Shown here in pieces: positions 1 to 10,481 of a stretch of 64,000 bases of DNA. Below the pieces are notes generated by a model, which had not been told where the DNA came from, searched no databases, and saw nothing but the letters and a program-made list of their open reading frames with translations. This stretch comes from Sabellastarte sp. h YS-2021 (Eukaryota; Annelida; Polychaeta; Sabellida; Sabellidae). The stretch spans positions 101,946,221-102,010,220 of the forward strand of contig OZ024931.1 in the NCBI GenBank assembly GCA_964017235.1. Direction: 5' to 3'. Each line of letters begins with the position of its first letter. Positions within the stretch are counted from its first letter, which is position 1. The position numbers and the translations under genes were made by a program.

Positions 1-740
1 TAGATACCCTATGGGTCGAAAATTTTGACGAAATCGCTCTATCTCGCACGGTTAAGGAGATAGAAGCAAATTTGTGTTTTGCCATTTTTGGCCAAAATTC
101 GAAAATTCAAAATGGCCGCCATTTTTGGGGAGGGGAAAATTTTTTGAAAATTGCGAAGAGTACATTCTTTAGATACCCTGTGGATCGAAAATTTCGACGA
201 AATCGCTCTATCTCGCACGGTTAAGGAGATAGAACCAAATTTGTGTTTTGCCATTTTTGGCCAAAATTCGAAAATTCAAAATGGTCGCCATTTTTGGGGA
301 GGGGAAAATTTTTTGAAAATTGCGAAGAGTACATTCCTTAGATACCCTGTGGGTCGAAAATTTCGACGAAATCGCTCTATCTCGCACGGTTAAGGAGATA
401 GAAGCAAATTTGTGTTTTGCCATTTTTGGCAAAAATTCAAAATTTCAAAATGGCCGCCATTTTTGGGGAGGGGAAAATTTTGTGAAAATTGCAAAGATTA
501 CATTCCTTAGATACCCTGTGGGTCGAAAATTTCGACGAAATCGATCTATCTCGCACGGTTAAGGAGATAGAAGCAAATTTGTGTTTTGCCATTTTTGGCA
601 AAAATTCGAAAAATCAAAATGGCCGCCATTTTTGGGGAGGGGAAAATTTTTTGAAAATTGCAAAGAGTACATTCCTTAGATACCCTGTGGGTCGAAAATT
701 TCGACGAAATCGCTCTATCTCGCACGGTTTAGGAGATATG
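1..740. repeat. 168-bp tandem repeat array, more than 4 units
   Basis: Units start near 3, 171, 340, 509 and 678, giving a period of 168-169 bp. Each unit holds a TACCCTGTGGGTCGAAAATT block, a GCTCTATCTCGCACGGTT block and an AAAATGGCCGCCATTTTT block. The reading frames that cross several units are repeat artefacts. The same array occurs at 45.6-46.3 kb inside DIRS element D. Related units with other spacers occur at 38.7-39.75 and 40.9-41.8 kb. The array continues beyond the left edge of the window. Confidence 0.9.
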
Positions 741-1141
741 AGCACATTTGCCTTTTTCAGTATTCAAAATAGCTAATTACTCATTTATTTAATTAATTAC
801 TCACTCATCTATGAAGCAATTCCCCCCAAAAGCAATCCCATACAAGCTATTAACCCAATGAACCTCCATACCAAATTTCAGAAAGCTAGGCTTAATAGCA
901 TTCCTTAAAATGTCTGGAAACCAAAGAGCTACTCAAAAGTAGCAAAGTAGCTATTACTCAGTTAGCTATAGAGCTATCATCACCAAAAGCAATCCCATAC
1001 AAGCTATTAACCCAATAAACCTGCATGCCAAATTTGGTAAAGATAGGATAAGAACTGTTGCCTAAAATGTCTGGAAACCAAGTGGGACGCCGGACGGCGG
1101 AAAAAGCAAAAATAATATGTCCACCCCCCAGTGGGGTGGAC
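741..1141. mobile_element. 3' part of a dispersed element that carries the 168-bp array
   Basis: After the array comes an AT-rich tail with TAGCTATTACTCA-type motifs, then a short G+C-rich block and AAAGCAAAAATAATATGTCCACCCC. The end at about 1,119-1,141 is a hairpin with 9-bp perfect arms, GTCCACCCC and GGGGTGGAC. The copy in element D ends with the same block near 46,716, so array plus tail is one mobile unit. No transposase is visible. The layout resembles non-autonomous tandem-repeat elements known in bivalves, but the class is inferred. Confidence 0.6.
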
Positions 1142-1157
1142 ATAATTAATTCACCGC

Positions 1158-1443
1158 GGAAATGAATATTTCCAAAGGAAATCCAACATTCTGACACCAC
1201 GTGACCCGATGAACGATAATACCAGAATGGTATTTACGTGAAAACAAAGTACAGTCAAGGTGACAATACGGTCAAAATACGTGGAAAAACGAAGAATTTC
1301 GTTGGAAGAATGAAGGAAAGCCGTAAATTAAAATTATAATGCCTGTAGAAGTGCATAAAAAGAATTAATTTACAAAGGAAATGAATATTACCAAAGGCAA
1401 TCCGACATTCTAACACCACGTGACCAGATGAGCGATAATACGA
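1158..1443. repeat. Partial tandem duplication, period about 221 bp
   Basis: A block of about 65 bp (GAAATGAATATT, CCAAAGG, ACACCACGTGACC, CGATAATAC) occurs at 1,158-1,222 and again at 1,379-1,443 with a few differences. The sequence between the two copies does not look coding. Confidence 0.6.
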
Positions 1444-2936
1444 ATTTTGAAGAAATACATAAAATATTGCCCAAAGTATACACTAAATTCACCAGAAATT
1501 GAAGTAAAAGGTAAATAAAATGGAGGAAAAGTGAATAAAAACAGCTTAAGTGTACTTACAGAGCACCAGAAACGTGTAAATGCAGGTCTTAGTGAGATAG
1601 CAAAAAACGCCAGTTGACACTTCAACCGCCACAAAAAGAATGAACTATTTCTGTATTTCTGCGCATGGCAGAGTGAATTAGGTCACCAGGGGTCAAAGGT
1701 AGCAAGTTTATAGGTTTAAAGAGGGTCTCCCCTCATATTTTAAATTCTATGTACGGTGTACGTGGCGGTCACCGAACGCCAAGCCACGCTTACCCAAGTG
1801 TTTTCATATGGTATAGTATATTTACATTTTTATGAAATAAAAATTGCATTTCTTTAATTAAATTTGATAGGTAAGTTAGTGTTGAAATTTAAAAATATGA
1901 TATTTATACCAATTTGAAGGCACATAAGAATACTTTCTGATGGTTTTATAAGTTTTGGTTGTTTTTTTTTTTGCAAAGATATCTGAAAAAGTTGATAATA
2001 TGTTTGTAATGATATATATGTAACTGTAAATTAGTTTTTAAAATATCTGGCAAAGTTGAGCACTTGTCAACACTGTGAGAAATTCGTGGCGGTCTGAGGC
2101 CGGCAAATATATCGTCGGGTTGGGAAAATTCATCTCCACACGGACTAGAAGTCCTGCATCTTTTTTGGTAGCCAGTTGAAAGAGTCAAAACAACCACTGA
2201 CCGAAGAAATTTGTCTTATCAGAAGCAACGATGTGAACATCCAGGAAACAGTAACTCGTGAGAATAGGGTATTCTTGCGACATCTGTGTTTTTTGTCAAA
2301 TTTTTAACTCATCTTCTGCATATAGTTTCGCAGGGAAAACAGTCAAAACAACTACTTACCGAAGAAATTTGTCTACTATATTAGAAGCAACAACGTACAT
2401 ATTTCCTCATAGAAATAAATGAAAAAGATACAAAAGTGAGTTTATTTCAGGCATCCAGCTAGCAGTAATTAGGTTATTTTCAAGAGAATTCCATGCTTTA
2501 TGTCGAATTTTTGACTCGTCTTCTGCAAATGAGGAGTTTGGTTTGGTATGTCAAGTTCGATGAGGATAAATCTCGACACCTTTGTTTATATCACCATCTT
2601 GTCTTACTAATATATCAGGCATTTAAAGGAAAATTTGCTAAGGAGGAAGTTGCAACTCAATAAAAGCCTTTCTCAGATTCTAGCACCTTTTTTGATGTTT
2701 TTACATGAAACAGCTTATCACTGTTAAATGCCATATATGTATTTATATTTTAGAAAAAGGCGTAGTAAAATTTGAGCCTTAAGAAAGGCAAGAAATTTAT
2801 GACACAATGCTCTGAACACATCTATCCCAATGAGTAAACTAGGGTGAAGTGGCTGGCCTTCTGCCAACCACGGAGTCGAATCTTAGGACAGCAGTGGGTG
2901 TTGAAATCTGTAAACTTGGTATTATCGCCCGCTAAA
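1444..2936. other. AT-rich stretch without a recognisable gene
   Basis: No exon-like or protein-like signal is convincing on either strand. A weak duplication (GTCAAAACAAC followed by CCGAAGAAATTTGTC) begins near 2,184 and 2,342. A related sequence lies near 6,046, so at least part of this stretch is dispersed repeat. Confidence 0.5.
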
Positions 2937-3765
2937 CAGAGTGAGGTACGTGCGGTGACAGTAAAATATTGCTGGATTATATATTTGTAAAATATTGTTA
3001 GAAACCCCATCGTAGCCTCACGTTTTCATCACTGTGTGGGTGTACAACTACCAGCATTTGATATTTTATTTGTTTTAAATATTGCGAGAAGACAGAGTGA
3101 GGTGCGGCGACAGTAAAATATTGCTGGATTATATATTTGTAAAATATTGTTAGAAACACCATTGTAGCCTCATGTTTTCATCACTCTGTGGGTGTACAAC
3201 TACCAGCATTTGATATTTTATTTGTTTTAAATATTGCGAGAAGACAGAGTGAGGTGCGGTGCAGTAAAATATTGCTGGATTATATATTTGTAAAATATTG
3301 TTAGAAACACCATTGTAGCCTCACGTTTTCATCACTGTGTGGGTGTACAACTACCAGCATTTGATATTTTATTTGTTTTAAATATTGCGAGAAGACTGAG
3401 TGAGGTGCGGTGACAGTAAAATATTGCTGGATTATATATTTGTAAAATGTTGTTAGAAACACCATCGTAGCCTCACGTTTTCATCACTGTGTGGGTGTAC
3501 AACTACCAGCATTTGATATTTTATTTGTTTTAAATATTGCGAGAAGACAGAGTGAGGTGCGGCGACAGTAAAATATTGCTGGATTATATATTTGTAAAAT
3601 ATTGTTAGAAACACCATTGTAGCCTCACGTTTTCATCACTCTGTGGGTGTACAACTACCAGCATTTGATATTTTATTTGTTTTAAATATTGCGAGAAGAC
3701 AGAAATATTGCTGGATTATATATTTGTAAAATGTTGTTAGAAACCCCATCGTAGCCTCACATTTA
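2937..3765. repeat. 152-bp tandem repeat array, 5 units plus a partial
   Basis: Units begin at about 2,937, 3,093, 3,245, 3,396 and 3,548 with the motif CAGAGTGAGGTGCGG. They contain TAAAATATTGCTGGATTATA and GTGGGTGTACAACTACCAGC. Neighbouring units differ at only a few bases, so the array is young or homogenised. A sixth unit is internally deleted near 3,700. Confidence 0.92.
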
Positions 3766-4929
3766 GAAACCCCATCATGATACCTTCTAGGACATACAAA
3801 AGCGCCTTCTAGTGGTTGAATGTAGATATACGGAGTTTGAATATTTTCATTGTCTCTGCCAGAGGTGATCTCGATTTTGATTGGCTAAACGAAAATGTAT
3901 AGTACTACCGTGACGTCACTTCATTCATTAATTTCTTTGCGGTTTATTTGTTTGACAAATAATGGAGTACACGTAGATGGGCAGACAGCAATTTTACATT
4001 AACAGTGACTGCGTGATAAACCCTGCAGACGAATAAATTAATTGGGGTTTAAGGTCTAGAAACCAGCAGACGAAACCGTTAAAAAAGACTCGTTCGAGTA
4101 GAAAATCACAATAGAAATACAATAGGTTCTAGGACATACGGGTCCTTGGAGAAAGCCAGACGAAGTGCTAGACAAGCTTTTTACTTTATAAAATATAACT
4201 GAATAAAAGCATTAAAAATCTTCAAAATGGCAGAGTGTATAGTATAGACCTTAATGTACCGATATGTGAACAAATATTATGAAGAATTTGATATTTAAGG
4301 GCTTAAACGGCCCTTTTAAAATCGCGACCGCAACTGAGTACATAACTCGAATCAAAGATTCGACTAATAAAAGGTCAATGTTCCCACAAGCTTATTTATA
4401 TCTTATGAATAATGCTCATTTCTATTTATATATAATTGCCAGTCTCTGATGAGTCCCCAGAGAATAAGTCCACTGGGTATATGCTGATAAGGGATAAAAT
4501 CAATAGTTCATGTGTGTGTCTCCTCCAACACCCCCCTCCCCGTTTTAGTCTATGCATGAAGAAATGTTCATATAAGGAGTAAGATGCTATCTTTATCTAT
4601 GCTCTGTTGAAAGTGTCAGTGACATGTAGATTTTATGTATAAATAAGGGACATAGTAAAGAATATGTTTGCATTGCTGAGTTATTAGTTTACTGCAGAAG
4701 AATGGAAGTCAGAAGAAGTAATATTTTTTTTTACAATAAAACGAGCATAATTTGATGCATATCAAAATTTTAGATGATGACAACAAAATAGGAATGTATT
4801 TTGCCTGCTTTAATTGTATGTATAAGCCGTGAGTGCAATTTAAAAAAGTTACACCCTTTGCACTAAGATATGAAAATAAGATAATGACATGAAAAATATT
4901 GAAATATTAAAGTAGAAATTACAATCTAT
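3766..4929. other. AT-rich stretch without a recognisable gene
   Basis: I see no supported gene or known repeat. A CTGATGAGTCCC string near 4,447 resembles a hammerhead core but has no partner GAAA segment. Confidence 0.45.
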
Positions 4930-5040
4930 GATCCCACTGTGACCAGCTATTAAGACTCTCCACATATGGTTTTCCACTACTTCTTAAAATTGTAAACCTG
5001 TAAAACCAATAATAAAGAAGATAGTATGCAAAAACAGGAA
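4930..5040. repeat. Satellite that hosts the DIRS insertions, left flank of element A
   Basis: The unit reads roughly: ctctccacatatggtttcc, a line of aatacattctaaagct, then aataaaggagatataagg, gcaaaaacacaaaat, ggctattttatgacc and a G-rich run. Other copies lie at 10,891-11,264, 17,590-17,760, 23,690-24,120, 27,590-28,080 and 37,360-37,690. Element A is inserted in the A-rich part of the unit. Confidence 0.75.
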
Positions 5041-5086
5041 AATTGCAAATTTAATAAGTAAATTAAATTTTTATAAGTTAATACCC

Positions 5087-5256
5087 TATCCAATGGACAA
5101 TATGCTAAACCGGTCGGCGCAGACCGGCCCGCCAAACGTCAGAAAAAGACGTCCTGTGTTTCCACCGGCTGGCCGGTCCTCACACTGCACTCGCCAGGTG
5201 GCGTGTCGTACTTCCTTCCTGTCTAGACAAGCTGACGTCATAGCATCTTTTTCGTT
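5087..5256 (+). repeat. DIRS-A left inverted terminal repeat core
   Basis: This block is the reverse complement of 10,698-10,867, with no difference seen by eye. It starts CTATCCAATGGACAATATGC and ends near TAGCATCTTTTTCGTT. The element terminus lies further left, at AATTGCAAATTTAATAAG (5,041). Confidence 0.9.
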
Positions 5257-5321
5257 GTCTAAACCTATTAAACCCCTAGTAAACTGATAGCGGGGTCGGT
5301 GGGAGGGTCTTGCGTGTCCAT

Positions 5322-5410
5322 TGGATAGGGTATTAACTTATAAAAATTTAATTTACTTATTAAATTTGCAATTTTATTGCATTAATACATCCTATCCAAT
5401 GGACAATATG
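5322..5410. other. DIRS-A internal complementary region
   Basis: It reads CCATTGGATAGGGTATTAAC, then an A+T tract, GCAATTTTATTGC, then TAATACATCCTATCCAATGG. The first half is the complement of the left terminus and the second half the complement of the right terminus, so the centre reproduces the circle junction. In DIRS-1 this region is proposed to template closure of the circular cDNA that the recombinase integrates. Confidence 0.9.
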
Positions 5411-5690
5411 CTGAATAACTACCGCTTGGTCGGCGGGTAAGGTACTAGGGACTTATACGAACTCAGAAAAATAACTAACAACTTAAGCCTGGGTCGATCC
5501 AAGATTATCAAGACCCTTAAGGCTATGGTCGGTCAACAGAAACCGGTTAACCGGTCCAAACCGACTCGCCTCCCCCCCCCCCTTTTTTACAGGCCTGCTC
5601 TGAGGTAGGGGAAGAGAGGGATGAGTTCAGTCCCAAGAAATAAACCTCCCGAAGGAAGCACGTCTGATTTTTTTTTTTTTTTTTTTTTTT
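5411..5690. repeat. DIRS-A sequence between the complementary region and a T-run
   Basis: This stretch matches 63,035-63,310 (fragment E), and its first 150 bp match 32,953-33,110 (element C). It ends in a run of about 23 T at 5,670-5,692. Homology with E stops at the same T-rich point. It is probably non-coding 3' sequence of the element. Confidence 0.7.
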
Positions 5691-6660
5691 GATGCTTCTT
5701 AACTCAGGGTTCGCGATTACGCCGTCCGAGTATGTTAAACACGCGGTATTTCAGATTTGGACGCAAGTTTCGGTTGTCAGTGCGTCCATCGGGACGCGAT
5801 TTTTATGAAGAAAATATTTCTGCTTTAGAAGCGAATTTCGGTTGGCAGGAAACGTAGATGTGCAAGCAATATATATAACACTGAAGATAAGCTTTATATT
5901 TTAAAATTAAATGGTTTCGAGCGATTTCCTGGCAAGTTGTTTACGTCCACCATTGTAAAGCGAGATATTTCGTAGATCTACACTAGCAAATCTACTCAAA
6001 ACGTTATATATCGAAAGAAAGCCTGATCTCTGCACGGAAACAGTCGAAACAACAAGCCAGAGCGGTGAATTTCGTGGGAGACAAACTATTTTACTAAATC
6101 TCGGAAACTCTTGATATTTAGCCCCGGAAAGTTGCCCGGAAAATAAAAGCTGTAACATTCGAAAATATTTACAGGGGATATTGTAACAAAAAACTATATC
6201 TCTGGAACTACCCAATGAATTTTTGTCAAACAAAAAGCAAGAAAAACTACAAATTTTTGTCTTTCAAACAGTATCAATGCCATATTTGTAGCTTAAATAA
6301 AATAATCATACAAAATAAATTTCAATCTAATTGCACTAAAATGAAGTTTGTTGACTGGGGTTCAGCTTTTTAAAATATTTTTAAAATTTATTTATGGACA
6401 GATGCATATTATTTATCAGTATAAAGGAAATTGGATAGTGCTTCTATATATTTAAATGTATCCAAATTACGGGAGAAAAAGTATTACTTGCACCCAATTT
6501 TCATACAGTGGTACCCCTTTTTTGATGAGCCATAAGGTACAAGGTCCCCGACGTTTCATAACCCTAACGCAAACACTGGACTCAGAAAAAAATGATTGGG
6601 ACTCCATTTTTCGGAGGACATGTAGTCCGTTGGACTCCATATTTTTGAGGTACTTCGCTA
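5691..6660. other. Unassigned sequence inside DIRS-A
   Basis: It lies where the catalytic half of the recombinase gene should be, but shows no recombinase homology on any frame. A 108-codon minus-strand frame (5,907-6,233) has no recognisable domain. Part of it resembles the sequence near 2.2 kb, so it is probably a foreign repeat that replaced the YR core. Confidence 0.45.
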
Positions 6661-9600
6661 ACCCTGCAGGAGGGGATACCTCTTCTGCCCTTGGGTCTGT
6701 CTCTGTGGAAGCTATCCAAGAGACGGGTGAGATTTTCATCTTTGCTAATGTTGAGAGTTGAACTTCCCAATTTATCAGCAATGGCAGACCTGTAGCCATC
6801 AATGGTACTGGGCTGTAATTTCCTTTCCTCAAAAAGGTACATGAGGAAATCAGCAATTGCTTCCCGGTGCACCAGGTCAAGATTCTCCAGAGTAGAGCAC
6901 ACAGTGGGCCCGACCTCATGCCTCCTTCCTTGTTGATATAGGCCACTACGGTGGTATTGTCGGTTGCAACCAACACCATTTTGCCTATGCATAGTTTGTG
7001 GAACTCTTTTAGAGCCAGAAAGACTGCTTTTAGTTCCAAATAATTTATGTGCAATTTGCTTTCCGGAAGGGAACAAGTTCCTCTGGCAATACACTTGTTT
7101 AAGTGAGCGCCCCACCCTTCTTTTGATGCGTCTGTAAAGATTTGCAGAGCAAGCTGTAGAGGGTGTAGTGGCTGGCCTGTGAGAACGTTGTCTGCCTGCA
7201 GCCACCATTGTAAGTGAGGGTGCAGAGATCTGGGCAGTGGGATCCGTTTGTGTAAGGATTCCGGTATTCTCCAATTTCTTTTGAGATGCCACTGAATGGG
7301 CCTCATGTGAAGTCTGCCGAGGTGGACTTGTTTCTCCGTCGCGGTTAGCAGTCCTATTAAGGACATCAGTTCCCGCACTGAACAAGCCGGTCGGGAGATG
7401 AGTTCTAGTATCTTTTCCTGTAGGCTTTGCCACCTGTCCGGTGTCGGTCGAACCCGACCGGACTGGAGGTCGAACTGGTAACCTACGAAATTGAAAATTT
7501 GTTTGGGTTCCAATTCCGACTTCTCTATGTTCACCAGCTAACCTAAATCTCTGCACATTTGTACTAGGTCTTGTGTATGCTGGAGACAGGCCCGGTGGGA
7601 TGTGGCTCTCACCAACCAATCGTCTAGGTATTGGTGGAGTCTTATACCCTTCTGAGTGGCCATAAGTTTTACCTCCTTTGCTATGACAGTGAACTCCATG
7701 GGAGCTGTTGATAGTCCGAAGGGGAGAGCTTTGAACTGAAAGGTTTGTCCCTGGACGTGAAATCTCAAGAATTTCCTTGACTGTTCCTGTATGGGAACGT
7801 GGAAATAGGCATCCTTGAAGTCTATGGAGGTTACCCACTGTCCTTGTTGGAGAGAGGTTCTGATGGTTTCCGGAGTTTCCATCTTGAATTTTTCGGTTTT
7901 GAGAAAGAGGTTTAGATTGCTCAAGTCCAGGATTGGCCTCCATTTGTTGTTGGGTTTGGGAACCAGGAATAATCGGTTGAAGAACCCCAGGGAGGTCTGT
8001 CTGTTTACCAGTTCTATAGCATTTTTTGCTGTAAGCTGATGTAATGCCTCTAACAGTTTGAGGTTCCTGCGAGGATTGCCATAACAGCTTACAACTGTGG
8101 GAACTCTTGATAATTTTGGCCTGGTCTGGAAGGGGAGGGTATAACCCTCTCTCAGGATTTGAACTACTTTCGGACCGGCGCCTAGATCCAGCCACTTTTG
8201 CCAAAAATTTTGAAGTCTGGCCCCTACAGGAAGATTTGAGGCAACATTGGGAGCATTTCTTACAACATTTACATAAGACAATGGAATGACACAAGAAGCA
8301 CTGTTCACATATTTTAATTTGTGACTGTATAGTTGACAAACTGCTGCCCCGGGACTTATTTCCTTCTTTTGAGAATGCCCAGGCGCAGTAGGTACAGAAT
8401 TTACAACATCTAGCTTTACAGTACAAGTGTCTTTTGTCTCTAAGGTAGGGCTCCCGGCCAGCAGCAGTGAATCTAACTGAGTTACATACTGATTGCCATT
8501 TGTACTGCTGCTGACCCTTGGCCAGTCGGGAGGAGTACTGTGACTGTTTCTTCTGCTTTCTACGTTGAGTGCGTGAAAGATTTTTCCAGGCCGGTCTTTC
8601 CTGTTGCTTGTCCGACTTGTGGTCATGGTGTTCATAAGGGTGGAATCTCCTGCCTTTATAGGAAGATGAGCCGGATCGACCTTTGTCAAAACTAGTGATG
8701 TCCTCCTCAGCCCTTTTTATGATACTGTCTGGGAACAAAGTGTCCAGATGAAGTGGGGCTGAACGTAGGGCGTTAAGTGTATCAGCCTTAATACCTGCCT
8801 TGAGGTAGGCGAGGTAGGAGTCCCGTCTGAGAAGCGTGGTATTGGCCATGTTAACAAATATGAATTCTGTGAGGTGTTCCATGGCCTTTGCCATTGCCTG
8901 GCAAATACTAGAATTGAAGTCCAAAAGGAATTGGAGTTTGTTGACTGCGTCTGTAACCTTCGCTGCCGTCTTGCCCTTAGATTCTATCCTGACAGCTTTA
9001 AGCTGAGAGTTCATATTTTGCTGTACTTTCAGTAAACACCGGTTGAAACTGGCCGCGTGGTTACAAATGACGGTAGATTCCCGGGCTGATCTCTCCCACT
9101 TGCGCAGTGTCTCTTGGGATATAGGGCGCGACATGGGAGGCTGGGAGGCAATACTGGCTTGTCTTGCAATTCTAAGGTAGGTGCTATTCAGCTTTGAAGA
9201 ACTGGTATGCCAAGATGAAACGGACTGTTCAGTGTCTGTTTTAGGGTTGGAGTGGAACCCGTACCATTTCTGCTGGGATTTCGGTGGTCGGACAAATTGA
9301 TCTCTCTGAAGTCCACCGGCTTCGGAAGTTCTGGATGGGTAGCCCTGGGTGAGGGTAATGTTTAACTTGGCCATCTTACGGCACAGCCACTCGTCAGTGG
9401 GTAGGTTGATAGACACTTTACCCGGTGCATGTGGCTTGGGGCCTGCAAAGGGATTATCCTCCGAGGTGGTGGTCCCTGAGTCAATACCTGGTATATGATC
9501 CCACCCCATATAGGACCTAATGCCCCGCATAGTCTCCCGGTAGGACTGCTCCTCCGACAGCGACTGTTCTTGATCAGAAAGGTTTGCCTCCATTTTGTCC

Positions 9601-10481
9601 GACAATTCCCCTTCTTCTGGTAGGATATCCAGTAGGGGTTGATCTGAGGATGAGTCGGAGTCGGAATCACTTGAAGAGGATTCTTTGCGGGAGACGTCAA
9701 AGGCAGATGACAAATGTCTTTTAACAGTAGCTGTGGCCGGAGGGTCCGGTTGAGCAGATGATGTTTTGACGTCCGACTTGTGTAGGGAAGAGTCGGTGGC
9801 TGAATCTCCAGCAGGGTCGGTCGGTTGAGAGATCTGAGGCTGAGGTTTAATGAACGGGTCAGATCGGACCACATTGGCAGGTGGAGCGTGTGCTGGCGTC
9901 ACCTTGACAGTACTGAATACTGGATCCCTAGGTGGATCAACAGTCTTGGCTAAGAACAAGGCCTCCAGCCTGTTAAACCTTTCAGCCCACTTTTTGTCCA
10001 TGTCGAGTAGCTTAGTGTCGGTGGATGAGCTATGAGGCTTAGATTCAGATGAAGTGGTAGCCGGTCGGTTGGATGACTGTTTAACTGACATCTCCGACTT
10101 GGAGGACTTGGAATGTTTAGGATCAGTTTTCTTTTTCTTTTCTACCGGCTCACTTGATGCAGAAGCACCTGGAGTGCTTTGATTATCCACAACAGCCAAG
10201 ACAGATACCAAGGCCGGGTCTACAAGGGTGGAATTGTCTGAATCTTTAGCCGGAGTTGACTTGGCATCCTTCTTTTCCTTCTTTAACTTATAAGAGGGAG
10301 TTGCAATCTGGGTTCTCTGCTCTGGTGTAAAGGCGTCACAGTGTTGACAGTCCTCAGGTGGAGATTTAGTACAGGGATCAGAGCCCTTCTTCTTATCTCT
10401 ACACCTTGCGCAGACAGAGTGTAGGTCGAATCCCGCCATCATGTGGCCGCAGCCCCCTCGACGTTGACTGGGAGAAGCCAT
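6582..10481 (-). CDS. Gag-like ORF of DIRS-A, open through to the recombinase fragment
   Basis: The start is ATG at 10,481, giving MASPSQRRGGCGHMMAGFDL. A short Cys/His cluster (CGH..H..CARCRDK) sits at the N-terminus and is conserved in element C (CGHTMAGFD..CARCRDK). A long Ser/Pro/Thr-rich segment follows, then a helical region (about 430-560) and a Cys-rich stretch near 700-770. The usual gag product probably ends around 600-700 residues. The frame stays open for 1,299 codons, overlapping RT/RNase H in the other frame and entering the recombinase fragment without a stop. Whether the overlap is translated cannot be decided from the sequence alone. Confidence 0.7.
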   Translation of the reverse strand: MASPSQRRGGCGHMMAGFDLHSVCARCRDKKKGSDPCTKSPPEDCQHCDAFTPEQRTQIATPSYKLKKEKKDAKSTPAKDSDNSTLVDPALVSVLAVVDNQSTPGASASSEPVEKKKKTDPKHSKSSKSEMSVKQSSNRPATTSSESKPHSSSTDTKLLDMDKKWAERFNRLEALFLAKTVDPPRDPVFSTVKVTPAHAPPANVVRSDPFIKPQPQISQPTDPAGDSATDSSLHKSDVKTSSAQPDPPATATVKRHLSSAFDVSRKESSSSDSDSDSSSDQPLLDILPEEGELSDKMEANLSDQEQSLSEEQSYRETMRGIRSYMGWDHIPGIDSGTTTSEDNPFAGPKPHAPGKVSINLPTDEWLCRKMAKLNITLTQGYPSRTSEAGGLQRDQFVRPPKSQQKWYGFHSNPKTDTEQSVSSWHTSSSKLNSTYLRIARQASIASQPPMSRPISQETLRKWERSARESTVICNHAASFNRCLLKVQQNMNSQLKAVRIESKGKTAAKVTDAVNKLQFLLDFNSSICQAMAKAMEHLTEFIFVNMANTTLLRRDSYLAYLKAGIKADTLNALRSAPLHLDTLFPDSIIKRAEEDITSFDKGRSGSSSYKGRRFHPYEHHDHKSDKQQERPAWKNLSRTQRRKQKKQSQYSSRLAKGQQQYKWQSVCNSVRFTAAGREPYLRDKRHLYCKARCCKFCTYCAWAFSKEGNKSRGSSLSTIQSQIKICEQCFLCHSIVLCKCCKKCSQCCLKSSCRGQTSKFLAKVAGSRRRSESSSNPERGLYPPLPDQAKIIKSSHSCKLLWQSSQEPQTVRGITSAYSKKCYRTGKQTDLPGVLQPIIPGSQTQQQMEANPGLEQSKPLSQNRKIQDGNSGNHQNLSPTRTVGNLHRLQGCLFPRSHTGTVKEILEISRPGTNLSVQSSPLRTINSSHGVHCHSKGGKTYGHSEGYKTPPIPRRLVGESHIPPGLSPAYTRPSTNVQRFRLAGEHREVGIGTQTNFQFRRLPVRPPVRSGSTDTGQVAKPTGKDTRTHLPTGLFSAGTDVLNRTANRDGETSPPRQTSHEAHSVASQKKLENTGILTQTDPTAQISAPSLTMVAAGRQRSHRPATTPSTACSANLYRRIKRRVGRSLKQVYCQRNLFPSGKQIAHKLFGTKSSLSGSKRVPQTMHRQNGVGCNRQYHRSGLYQQGRRHEVGPTVCSTLENLDLVHREAIADFLMYLFEERKLQPSTIDGYRSAIADKLGSSTLNISKDENLTRLLDSFHRDRPKGRRGIPSCRVSEVPQKYGVQRTTCPPKNGVPIIFF
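6665..6872 (-). pseudogene. Tyrosine recombinase N-terminal fragment, DIRS-A
   Basis: The minus strand encodes a core-binding-like segment with FLMYLFEERKLQPSTIDGYRSAI and a FHRDRP motif (about 70 residues). Elements B and D have matching segments (DFFMYLYQ.., EFLNYLF..). Homology stops just after the FHRDRP block. The region with the catalytic Arg, His-x-x-Arg and Tyr is missing, so no active recombinase can be made. The fragment is in the same frame as gag. Confidence 0.8.
6868..8689 (-). pseudogene. Reverse transcriptase-RNase H, DIRS-A, with an amber stop
   Basis: RT motifs in order: RLFLVPKPNNKWRPILDL, WVTSIDFKDAYFHVPI, FKALPFGL and the catalytic YLDDWL (near 7,620-7,640). RNase H follows, with acidic residues in FTDASKEGWGAHL, LELKAVFLAL and ATDNTTVVAYINKEGG. 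A TAG at about 7,535-7,537 replaces the Trp codon found in B (LGWIIN) and D (LGWLIN). The frame is otherwise open. RNase H homology ends at LLWRILTWC and jumps to the recombinase fragment, about 0.8 kb being deleted compared with B and D. The lost part is the C-terminal post-RNase H domain. It is expressed in the +1 frame relative to gag. Confidence 0.88.

Noticed and set aside
1..776. Several 70-95 codon frames on both strands
   Set aside because: They repeat with the 168-bp unit and arise from the satellite, not from genes.
2937..3765. Regular direct repeats that could suggest a CRISPR array
   Set aside because: The whole 152-bp unit is conserved with no variable spacers, and the genome is animal.
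4446..4480. CTGATGAGTCCC resembling a hammerhead core
   Set aside because: No matching stem II partner and no GAAA follow; it cannot fold.
5907..6233. 108-codon minus-strand frame inside DIRS-A
   Set aside because: No domain, and similar non-coding sequence occurs near 2.2 kb.
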